In this document: positions 43,001 through 50,950 of the stretch, one piece after another | Position numbering within the stretch: position 1 is the first letter of the stretch | Layout: each line of letters begins with the position of its first letter | NCBI GenBank assembly: GCA_943330745.2 | Contig: CALQIX020000002.1 | Coordinates: 90,909 to 144,666, forward strand | Origin: Lishizhenia tianjinensis | GTDB taxonomy: Bacteria; Bacteroidota; Bacteroidia; Flavobacteriales_D; Crocinitomicaceae | Direction: 5' to 3' | Length of the DNA: 53,758 nucleotides | The notes under the pieces: generated by a model | What the model was told of the DNA's origin: nothing | Database searches by the model: none | Seen by the model: only the letters and a program-made list of their open reading frames with translations | Program-made: the position numbers and the translations under genes

Positions 43001-45274
43001 ATGAATTTTCTAATATCCTTTTTCATTCTCTGTTTACCTGCTTTGTTGTACTCTCAAATTTCTGAAAATGAGTTGCTTAACAGATCAAAAAAACTGGTAA
43101 AACAGCTAACAGTAGAACAAAAAATCGCTCAAACGTGTCAAGTAACCTTAGATGCATTGTTAAAAGCAGATGAAAAAGGAACTGTTCTTTTACCGATTCA
43201 AATCGATGAAAAAAAACTCAATTTATTAATCGAAAAACAAGCTATTGGGTCTGTCTTAAACGTTAGTTCACACACCTTAGATCGGGAAACATGGAACAAA
43301 ATTCTCACTCAAATTCATGCACCTTTTCGTCAAGGAAAAACAAAAACACCTGTTATTTATGGAGTTGATGCCATACATGGAGCAAATTACATAGTTGGCG
43401 GCACTCTTTTCCCACAGGAAATTGGTTTAGCGGCAACATGGAATCCTTCTTTGGCTCATAAAATGGGGGAAATCACTGCCTATGAAACGCGCGCTTCAGG
43501 TGTTCCTTGGAATTTTTCGCCTGTGTTAGATTTAGGAAGACAACCTCTTTGGTCACGCTTTTTTGAAACATTGGGTGAGGATCCAAAATTAGCCTCAGAA
43601 ATGGGAACTGAATTAGTAAAAGGCTACCAAGGAACTAATCCGGCAGAATCTACGCGAGTTGCAGCTTGTATGAAACACTTTGTAGGCTACAGTTTACCCC
43701 GTTCTGGGCGTGATAGAACTCCGTCATGGATTCCGGAAAGACAAATGAAGGAATTGTATTTACCCTCTTTCAAAGCTGCTGTTGATGCAGGAGCGCTAAC
43801 CGTCATGATTAATTCCGGCGATGTAAATGGTATACCGGGACATGCGAACAAAAAATTAATAACTAAAACACTGAAAGAAAATTGGGGATTCAAAGGATTT
43901 GCTGTTTCTGACTGGGAAGATATTCGTATGCTGCATTCAGTACACAAGGTGGCGAGTAACCAAAAGGAAGCAATTATTATGGCTATTAATGCCGGTCTAG
44001 ACATGAGCATGGTTCCATACAATGGTCCACACGAAGAATATCTGAAACTTTTTAAAGAAGCTGTGGATGAAAAGAAAATTTCCATGAAAAGATTAGATGA
44101 TGCTGCAACTAGAATTATTTACGTTAAACTCAAATTAGGTCTTTATGAAAAACAATTTGAGCCTTGGCAATCATTTACAAAATTTGCTTCAGCTGAATTT
44201 AAAAATGCGGCTAAAAATGCTGCAGCTGAATCAATTACACTTCTTAAAAACGAAAACAATACGTTACCATTAACTAAAAATGAAAAGATTTTATTAGTAG
44301 GAGAGGCCGCCAATAATTTAATATTTCAAAATGGCGCTTGGACGCATACCTGGCAAGGTGTTGATACGAGTTTTAACACCAAAGGAGCATTGAATTTTCA
44401 CCAAGCGATGAAAAATAAACTGGGATCTAACTTAACTTTTGTTCAAGGTTATGATTTGTCTATGAGGGAGGGTTGGGAAACTTGTGAATTGTTAAACAAA
44501 GATCAGGTGCTTTCGGCAAGTAAAAGCGCAGATAAAATTATTGTTTGCTTGGGAGAAATGCCTGGAACAGAAAAACCGGGTGATATCCAGTCACTCAATT
44601 TGTGTGAAGAGCAACAAGCCTTAGTAAAAATGCTTCAAGAAACAGGAAAACCAGTGATTTTAGTTTTTATGTTTGGTAAACCACATATTGTTCGGGAGCT
44701 AGAACCAAAAAGTGCCGCCATTTTACATGCGTATTTACCGGGAGATTATGGTAGTGAAGCACTTACTGAAATATTGCTTGGTGAGGTCAATCCAAGTGGA
44801 AAACTACCTTTTACGTATCCTCGATATGACGGAGTAATTGAGTACTACGATTATGTGAATTCCGAGACTAAGACAAACAAAACGGATGGATTACCCATAC
44901 ATCCACAGTGGGCCTTTGGTCATGGGTTGAGTTACACGAATTTTTCCTATTCTGATTTAACTGTAAAATCAATTCCAAGCGATAAGGGGAACGAGTTTGA
45001 AGCAACTGTGACTGTAAAAAATGTGGGACAAAAAACAGGAAAAGAGGTCGTACAATGGTATCTAACAGATGATTTTGCAAGCGTTGCTCCCGCAAATAAA
45101 AGACTGAAAGGATTTGAGAAAATTAGCTTAGAACCAGGTGAGGCAATAAAAGTTATTTTTAAGTTCAACAATAAAGAGTTGAGATTTTATGGCAAAAATG
45201 ATAATTGGGTCGTTGAGCCTGGTACATTTAAAATAGCATGTGGCAATCAAATTTCTTCCTTTGAAATTAAATAA
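43001..45274 (+). CDS. bglX: Periplasmic GH3 beta-glucosidase
   Basis: 757 residues with a signal peptide (MNFLISFFILCLPALLYSQ). The GH3 N-terminal barrel (~30-375) includes PVIYGVDAIHGANYIVGGT, MKHFVGYSLPRSGRD and the nucleophile D304 in GFAVSDWEDI. The C-terminal alpha/beta domain (~400-620) contains GEMPGTEKPGD, the place of the acid/base region, and a fibronectin-like domain closes the protein (~660-757; VTVKNVGQKTGKEVVQWYL, LKGFEKISLEPGE). Size and order match the BglX family of periplasmic beta-glucosidases, which release glucose from beta-linked oligosaccharides. There is no T9SS or lipobox. It is divergent from the leftward operon, with 154 bases between, and has operator 3 at its start. 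Confidence 0.93.
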   Translation: MNFLISFFILCLPALLYSQISENELLNRSKKLVKQLTVEQKIAQTCQVTLDALLKADEKGTVLLPIQIDEKKLNLLIEKQAIGSVLNVSSHTLDRETWNKILTQIHAPFRQGKTKTPVIYGVDAIHGANYIVGGTLFPQEIGLAATWNPSLAHKMGEITAYETRASGVPWNFSPVLDLGRQPLWSRFFETLGEDPKLASEMGTELVKGYQGTNPAESTRVAACMKHFVGYSLPRSGRDRTPSWIPERQMKELYLPSFKAAVDAGALTVMINSGDVNGIPGHANKKLITKTLKENWGFKGFAVSDWEDIRMLHSVHKVASNQKEAIIMAINAGLDMSMVPYNGPHEEYLKLFKEAVDEKKISMKRLDDAATRIIYVKLKLGLYEKQFEPWQSFTKFASAEFKNAAKNAAAESITLLKNENNTLPLTKNEKILLVGEAANNLIFQNGAWTHTWQGVDTSFNTKGALNFHQAMKNKLGSNLTFVQGYDLSMREGWETCELLNKDQVLSASKSADKIIVCLGEMPGTEKPGDIQSLNLCEEQQALVKMLQETGKPVILVFMFGKPHIVRELEPKSAAILHAYLPGDYGSEALTEILLGEVNPSGKLPFTYPRYDGVIEYYDYVNSETKTNKTDGLPIHPQWAFGHGLSYTNFSYSDLTVKSIPSDKGNEFEATVTVKNVGQKTGKEVVQWYLTDDFASVAPANKRLKGFEKISLEPGEAIKVIFKFNNKELRFYGKNDNWVVEPGTFKIACGNQISSFEIK

Positions 45275-45345
45275 TTGCTTCTTTTACTAGTGACACTCAT
45301 TTCTTTTTTCCAAATTTGTAGGATAAGATAAATTTAATATCCCGC

Positions 45346-46791
45346 ATGGAAAAATTACGAAATTATGTCAATGGAAAATACATTGAACCACTTTCAAATC
45401 AATATATTGACAACTTCGAGCCTGCCACCGGTAATGTTTATTCCCTCATACCAAATTCGAACGAAGAAGATGTAAATCAAGCAGTTGAAGCAGCTGACTT
45501 AGCATTTCCAATTTGGTCGAACATGTCCATTGAAGAACGCAGTGCCATTTTAGTAAAAGTTTCTGAGGGAATTGAGCGAAGAATGGATGAATTCGTTGCT
45601 GCAGAATCCAAAGACAATGGCAAACCTATTTCGCTAGCTAGATCAGTAGATATTCCACGAGCTGTTTCCAATTTTCATTTTTTTGCCACAGCGATTCTAC
45701 ATTTTTCTTCTGAATCACATTATATGGAAGGCGTTGGAGTGAATTATACCACACGAAAACCCATTGGAATTGTGGGGTGTATTTCTCCGTGGAATTTACC
45801 TCTTTATCTTTTTTCGTGGAAAATTGCTCCTGCCTTGGCAGCTGGAAATTGCGTAATTGCGAAACCCTCAGAAATAACACCGTATACTGCTTATTTATTG
45901 GGAGAGGTTTGTAATGAAGCTGGAATGCCTCCTGGAGTTTTAAATATTCTACATGGATTGGGTTCAACAGTTGGTGATGCGATTGTGAAACATCCAAAAA
46001 TTAAGGCGATTTCTTTTACAGGGGGAACGGCTACTGGAGAATATATTGCAAGAACTGCTGCTCCCATGTTTAAAAAACTATCGTTGGAATTAGGAGGGAA
46101 AAATCCGAATATCATCTTTGCCGATTGTGATTTTGATACTATGATAAGTACAACCGTACGTTCATCTTTTGCCAATCAAGGTCAAATTTGTCTGTGTGGT
46201 TCACGCATTTTTGTGGAACGTTCAATTTATGAAAAATTCAAAACAGTTTTCGTTGAAAAAGTATCGAATAGCTTAGTTTCTTATCCCTCTAATCCTAAAA
46301 CTCATTTGGGTGCAGTGGTTTCCAAATCGCACATGGAAAAAGTACTTTCCTATATTGAATTAGCAAAAGCAGAAGGTGGTAAGGTACTCACTGGTGGAGT
46401 GCAAATTCACTTAGAAGCACCCTATGAAAATGGATATTACCTTCGGCCAACCGTAATTGAGGGTTTAGCCTACGATTGTCGTACCAACCAGGAAGAAATT
46501 TTTGGGCCGGTTGTTACAATTACACCATTTGATACAGAAGAAGAGGTTCTTATGATGGCTAATTCAACCAAATATGGATTGGCTGGTACTATCTGGACGA
46601 ATGATTTGAAACGTGCGCATCGTGTTGCAAATAATTTAGAATCAGGAATTGTTTGGATAAATTCATGGCTTATTCGTGACTTACGAACGCCTTTTGGAGG
46701 GGTGAAAGCTTCAGGTGTTGGTAGAGAAGGTGGTTGGGAAGCACTTCGGTTTTTCACAGAAGCCAAAAATATATTCATCAAATACGAATAA
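45346..46791 (+). CDS. NAD(P)-dependent aldehyde dehydrogenase (muconate-semialdehyde-dehydrogenase-like)
   Basis: 481 residues, cytoplasmic. The ALDH catalytic set is complete: N150 in SPWN, E248 in LELGGKNP, C282 in GQICLCGSR, and the cofactor motif SFTGGTATGEYI (~223-234). The GQICLCGSRIFVE form and overall sequence resemble the 2-aminomuconate/2-hydroxymuconate semialdehyde dehydrogenase (ALDH8) group, known from tryptophan and aromatic breakdown. No other such gene is nearby, so the substrate is open. The following peptidase gene starts at the very next base after its stop, making co-translation likely. It is not preceded by the operator motif, so it is probably outside the glucan regulon. 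Confidence 0.88.
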   Translation: MEKLRNYVNGKYIEPLSNQYIDNFEPATGNVYSLIPNSNEEDVNQAVEAADLAFPIWSNMSIEERSAILVKVSEGIERRMDEFVAAESKDNGKPISLARSVDIPRAVSNFHFFATAILHFSSESHYMEGVGVNYTTRKPIGIVGCISPWNLPLYLFSWKIAPALAAGNCVIAKPSEITPYTAYLLGEVCNEAGMPPGVLNILHGLGSTVGDAIVKHPKIKAISFTGGTATGEYIARTAAPMFKKLSLELGGKNPNIIFADCDFDTMISTTVRSSFANQGQICLCGSRIFVERSIYEKFKTVFVEKVSNSLVSYPSNPKTHLGAVVSKSHMEKVLSYIELAKAEGGKVLTGGVQIHLEAPYENGYYLRPTVIEGLAYDCRTNQEEIFGPVVTITPFDTEEEVLMMANSTKYGLAGTIWTNDLKRAHRVANNLESGIVWINSWLIRDLRTPFGGVKASGVGREGGWEALRFFTEAKNIFIKYE

Positions 46792-49083
46792 ATGAAGAAG
46801 CTTTTGCTGTTGTTATTTGTCTTCAGTTTTGTTCAAATTCAGGCTCAATTGGATTTGAAAGAAATTATGAAAGGGCACGAATTTGTGGGTTATTTGCCCG
46901 AAAATCACTATTGGAATGTAGATGGGACGCATATTTTATTCGAATGGAATCCAACTGCGGAACCAGGAAATTCATTGTATGCATATTCACTTAAAGACAA
47001 AAAAATTGAAAAGGTAAGTGCTAAAAACATTCAGATTCAAATACCATTTGACGCCAAACAACGTTTTTTTGTAACCGTTTATCATGCTCAGGATGGAACA
47101 TTGTATGCATATAATACCAAAACTAAAGCACTACAAATAATTGTTCAAACAGAGGAATTTATCTCCGGAATTCAGCGATTAACTGACCCAAACTCAGTTT
47201 CATTTCGGATGGGGAATAATTTATTCTTGTATAATGCAGCAAATGGCTCCATTCGACAAACAACCAATATTCATGCGGGAAAAGAAAAAACTAAATCGAT
47301 AGACACGTCATTTTTGTACAACCAACAATCCGAGCTTTTTCAGCATGTTCAAGATCAAAAAACACGAAAAGACTGGCGTGAAAAGAAAAATATACCCCTT
47401 TTTGAATTTCCTAAAAAATGGCATTTTGGAGAAGGTCAACTTGTTGATATGCAAATGAATCCAAGCAATCAATATATGGCCATTCGAACATCCATTGAGC
47501 CCGAAACAAAAGGGACACAAGTGGAAGATTATTTAACGGCAAGTGGCTATTCTAAATCAATTCAAGCGAGAGCAAAGGTTTCAAATGAAGAGCCCACGAT
47601 GAAATTAGCAATCATGAACAGGGAAAAAGATACTGTTCAATGGGTAAATTTTGAAGCGTTTCCAACGATCAAAAAAGAAGGGAAAATACGTGACATTTTC
47701 ATTCATTCGCTGCGTTTTTCTGAAAGTTCGGCTCAAGCTTTGGTTGATGTGCGCAGTGCAGACAACAAAGACCGTTGGATTGGGGTAATAAATTTAAGTA
47801 CACTTTCACTAAAATTGATTGATCATCAGCAAGATACTGCTTGGATTGGCGGTCCTGGAATTTCATCTTGGAACATGGAAGAAGGGGTTTTGGATTGGCT
47901 AGAGGACGGAAAATCTTGTTATTTTCAATCGGAAGAAACTGGTTTTTCTCATCTATATGTTGCAGATATTGTAACATCCAAAAAAGAAGCGTTGACCACT
48001 GGAAAATTTGAAATTCATGGGGTTCAATTAGCCAAAGATCGAAGCCATTTTTTTATCACCGCAAATAAAACACATCCAGGAAATCGTGATTACTACAAGT
48101 TCGATATTGCAGCGAAGTCTTGGACACCCGTTTTAACGAATTATGGTTATCACGATGTAGCACTTTCTCCCGACGAAAAACAACTGGCTATTCGTTATTC
48201 CTCAGCTGAAAAACCATGGGAACTTTATCTTGCTCCAACAATAATCAGTAACCCAATTTTAACCCAACTGACTTATTCTACCACAGAAAAATTCAAGAAA
48301 TACACCTGGAAAGTTCCTGAAGTAATTGAAATTAAGGGCTCAGATGATAAGAATTTCTTTGCTCGATATTATGCGCCGCGAAAAGAAGTGAAAAATGGTG
48401 CCGCCGTTATGTTTGTGCATGGTGCTGGATATTTGCAAAATGCACATTACTATTGGAGCAATTACTTTCGCGAATACATGTTTCATAACCTATTGGTTGA
48501 TTTAGGATATACCGTGATCGACGTAGATTATCGTGCAAGTGAAGGATATGGTCGCGATTATAGAACTGCTATCTATCGTCACATGGGGGGGCGCGATTTG
48601 GAGGATTTTATCGATGCTAAAAAGTGGTTGGTGGAACAAAAACAAATCGATTCGGACCGCATTGGAATTTATGGTGGCTCGTACGGAGGATTTATAACGT
48701 TAATGGGCTTATTAACAAAACCGGGAGAATTTGCGTGTGGTGCAGCCTTGCGTTCCGTAACGGATTGGGCACATTACAACCATGAATACACGAGTAATAT
48801 CCTGAATTATCCAGAAACAGATCCACAGGCCTATCGCCAAAGTTCACCCATTTATTTTGCCGAAAACTTACAAGATCCTTTGCTGATGCTTCATGGAATG
48901 GTAGATGATAACGTTCAATTTCAGGATGTTGTGCGCTTGAGTCAACGATTTATTGAATTGGGGAAAAAGAACTGGGATTTGTCAGTTTTTCCAGTAGAAA
49001 ACCATGGGTTTAAAGAGTCCTATTCGTGGTACGATGAATACCGCCGAATTTTTGAATTATTTGAAAAACACTTAACAAAATGA
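46792..49083 (+). CDS. Secreted S9-family peptidase (dipeptidyl-peptidase IV-like)
   Basis: 763 residues with a signal peptide (MKKLLLLLFVFSFVQIQAQ). An N-terminal beta-propeller region (~30-510) precedes the alpha/beta hydrolase catalytic domain (~515-763). The triad is visible: S630 in GIYGGSYGGF, D705 in HGMVDDNVQF and H738 in VENHGFKES. Such peptidases remove N-terminal dipeptides, often after Pro or Ala, in the periplasm. The exact specificity is not determinable here. It begins one base after the aldehyde dehydrogenase stop and overlaps the GNAT gene by 4 bases (ATGA), so all three are one operon. Confidence 0.9.
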   Translation: MKKLLLLLFVFSFVQIQAQLDLKEIMKGHEFVGYLPENHYWNVDGTHILFEWNPTAEPGNSLYAYSLKDKKIEKVSAKNIQIQIPFDAKQRFFVTVYHAQDGTLYAYNTKTKALQIIVQTEEFISGIQRLTDPNSVSFRMGNNLFLYNAANGSIRQTTNIHAGKEKTKSIDTSFLYNQQSELFQHVQDQKTRKDWREKKNIPLFEFPKKWHFGEGQLVDMQMNPSNQYMAIRTSIEPETKGTQVEDYLTASGYSKSIQARAKVSNEEPTMKLAIMNREKDTVQWVNFEAFPTIKKEGKIRDIFIHSLRFSESSAQALVDVRSADNKDRWIGVINLSTLSLKLIDHQQDTAWIGGPGISSWNMEEGVLDWLEDGKSCYFQSEETGFSHLYVADIVTSKKEALTTGKFEIHGVQLAKDRSHFFITANKTHPGNRDYYKFDIAAKSWTPVLTNYGYHDVALSPDEKQLAIRYSSAEKPWELYLAPTIISNPILTQLTYSTTEKFKKYTWKVPEVIEIKGSDDKNFFARYYAPRKEVKNGAAVMFVHGAGYLQNAHYYWSNYFREYMFHNLLVDLGYTVIDVDYRASEGYGRDYRTAIYRHMGGRDLEDFIDAKKWLVEQKQIDSDRIGIYGGSYGGFITLMGLLTKPGEFACGAALRSVTDWAHYNHEYTSNILNYPETDPQAYRQSSPIYFAENLQDPLLMLHGMVDDNVQFQDVVRLSQRFIELGKKNWDLSVFPVENHGFKESYSWYDEYRRIFELFEKHLTK

Positions 49084-49520
49084 TTGTCCAAGAATTGAAA
49101 GGGATTGAAGAAATGGTAGAACAAATTACCGTTCTGAACGAATTATATCCAGAGTTAAACCAAGAAGAATATGCAGCTGATTTAGCTGAAATGCTTCCAC
49201 ACAACTACGGTCAAGTGGCCGTTTTTGAAGGGAATGAATGTTTGGGGATTTCTGGGTTTTGGATGGGAAGAAAATTGTGGTGCGGAAAATACCTGGAATT
49301 GGACAATATTGTTGTTTGTTCAAAACATCGATCCAAAGGAGTTGGAAAAATAATTTTCGATTATTTACGCCACAAAGCACAAGAAAATGGGTGCACCATG
49401 ATGGCGTTGGATTCATATACAACCAATTATAAAGCGCATAAAATGTTTTATAATGAAGGTTTTGCCCCGCGCGGATTTCATTTCATTAATATACTAGACG
49501 AGAAAGGGGTGCGAGGATAA
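49080..49520 (+). CDS. GNAT-family N-acetyltransferase
   Basis: 146 residues of the GCN5-related acetyltransferase fold. The motif A region is LELDNIVVCSKHRSKGVGK (~76-94; the HRSKGVGK loop binds the acetyl-CoA pyrophosphate), followed by MMALDSYTTNYKAHKMFYNE (~119-138), the usual strand-5/helix pattern. Small-molecule or peptide substrate unknown. Its ATG overlaps the S9 peptidase stop by 4 bases. Confidence 0.85.
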   Translation: MIVQELKGIEEMVEQITVLNELYPELNQEEYAADLAEMLPHNYGQVAVFEGNECLGISGFWMGRKLWCGKYLELDNIVVCSKHRSKGVGKIIFDYLRHKAQENGCTMMALDSYTTNYKAHKMFYNEGFAPRGFHFINILDEKGVRG

Positions 49521-49559
49521 AAATTTGTTGGGTGATGTAAAAACCTTCATAAAATTGAC

Positions 49560-49586
49560 TAAATTTGTCATGTAAATTTATGTCAT
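49560..49586 (+). promoter_or_regulatory. Promoter and direct repeat in front of the Fic gene
   Basis: TAAATTTG (49560-49567) is an exact -7 match 20 bases from the ATG. The two imperfect direct repeats AAATTTGTCAT (49561-49571) and AAATTTATGTCAT (49574-49586) overlap it and run to the start codon. They are a plausible site for autoregulation by the helix-turn-helix domain of the encoded protein. Confidence 0.4.
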
Positions 49587-49587
49587 A

Positions 49588-50667
49588 ATGAAATCTGTAA
49601 TCCATCAAAGACGAATCGAAAAAAAGATAAAAATCAGTGAGCTCGCATCGCAACTTGGAATTGATTCAAGTTTGATGAGCAGAATATTGGCGAATAAACG
49701 AAAGCCAACAAAAGCACAACTTCACCAATTATCCGAAATCTTGGAACTAGATTTTAATGTGCTTCTTAAAGAATATTTAGCGGACGAGATACTGTATTTG
49801 CTCAAAGATTATCCCCAAATGGCGCAGGAAGTATTGAGCGTTGCTGAGGAGCGTGTTGCCTATCTGAGTGGCGCAGATAAATTCAAATTGATAGATCTTT
49901 CTGCGCAGACCAAAGCCCAATTGAAAAAAATGGATGCACTTCAAGCCAAATGGAAAAAATCAAAACCATTGATTGCAACTCAATTGACCAAAATGGAAGA
50001 GTACTTTCAAACCTCATACACTTTTGAGAGCAATCGCATTGAGGGAAACACATTGACTTTGCAGGAAACCCATTTGGTGATAAACGAAGGAATTACCATC
50101 GGTGGAAAAAGCATGCACGAGCATTTGGAGGCCATTAATCACAAAGAGGCCATTGCTTTATTAATGGATTTGGTAAGGAATAAAACCCCGTTCACTGCCT
50201 TTAGACTAAAGCAACTGCATCAATTAATTTTGAAAGGCATTTACACAAAAAATGCAGGGGTTTATCGCCGGTTGCCGGTTCGAATTTCGGGGAGTGCACA
50301 CATCCCGCCGGAGCCTTATTTAGTGGATAAATTGATGGAAGATTATTTTTTGTTTTACGAATCACAAAAATCAATAGTACATCCCGTATTGTTAGCTGCT
50401 GAAATGCACGAGCGCCTAGTCAGCATACACCCCTTTGTTGATGGAAATGGCCGAACCGCGCGCTTGGTGATGAATCTGATTCTGTTACAAAATGGGTATA
50501 CAATAGCCAACTTGAAAGGAAATTTAGCAGATCGAATGCGCTATTATCAAGCCTTAGAAAAAGTACAGATCAATCATGAGAACGAAGATTTTTATCAGCT
50601 GATTCTAGAACATGCAGAAATATCTTTAACCGAACATTTGCATTTGGTGGGAGGGGGTGATGTTTAA
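49588..50667 (+). CDS. Fic-domain protein with N-terminal XRE-type helix-turn-helix
   Basis: 359 residues. Residues ~1-60 form an XRE/Cro-type DNA-binding domain (KISELASQLGIDSSLMSRIL), ~65-125 a helical linker, and ~130-350 a Fic domain. The active loop HPFVDGNGRTAR (281-292) has the complete HPFxxGNGR motif, so the AMP-transfer activity of Fic enzymes should be possible. The class II self-inhibitory helix SNRIEGN (148-154; Ser148, Glu152, Gly153, form S/TxxxE-G/N) lies N-terminal to it. AMPylation of a cellular protein, self-inhibited, with self-repression of transcription, is the likely scheme. The target is unknown. Single gene, no separate antitoxin. Confidence 0.9.
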   Translation: MKSVIHQRRIEKKIKISELASQLGIDSSLMSRILANKRKPTKAQLHQLSEILELDFNVLLKEYLADEILYLLKDYPQMAQEVLSVAEERVAYLSGADKFKLIDLSAQTKAQLKKMDALQAKWKKSKPLIATQLTKMEEYFQTSYTFESNRIEGNTLTLQETHLVINEGITIGGKSMHEHLEAINHKEAIALLMDLVRNKTPFTAFRLKQLHQLILKGIYTKNAGVYRRLPVRISGSAHIPPEPYLVDKLMEDYFLFYESQKSIVHPVLLAAEMHERLVSIHPFVDGNGRTARLVMNLILLQNGYTIANLKGNLADRMRYYQALEKVQINHENEDFYQLILEHAEISLTEHLHLVGGGDV

Positions 50668-50917
50668 TTAATGGGGAAAGAATGTAAGTTAAAAATGCAG
50701 TTCCCAATAATAAACAAATGGTTTAAGAGGTTCAAATTAACTTATTAAAAGTAGAGTTTTACTTATTTGAAACAGATGTTGAGGTAGGTAAACTGTTTGG
50801 TGAAATAAAAACTTAATAATAAATTTCATCGAGTTTTAACCCCCCATAAACCCAATCGAATGATAATTTATAGCGTTTTGATTATTATTTCATTATATTA
50901 ATTTAATATTGTTGTTG

Positions 50918-50925
50918 TAAATTTG
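50918..50925 (+). promoter_or_regulatory. -7 promoter element of the giant secreted protein (TAAATTTG)
   Basis: TAAATTTG matches TAnnTTTG exactly and ends 25 bases before the ATG at 50951. The 283 bases between the Fic gene and this gene hold no other recognised feature. They are AT-rich with a short C-run near 50841. Confidence 0.45.
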
Positions 50926-50950
50926 ACAGATTATTCAAAGATTGACAAGC

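Noticed and set aside
45346..49520. Aldehyde dehydrogenase, peptidase and acetyltransferase as part of the glucan locus
   Set aside because: No operator motif in front, 71 bases separate it from GH3, and none of the functions relates to glycans.
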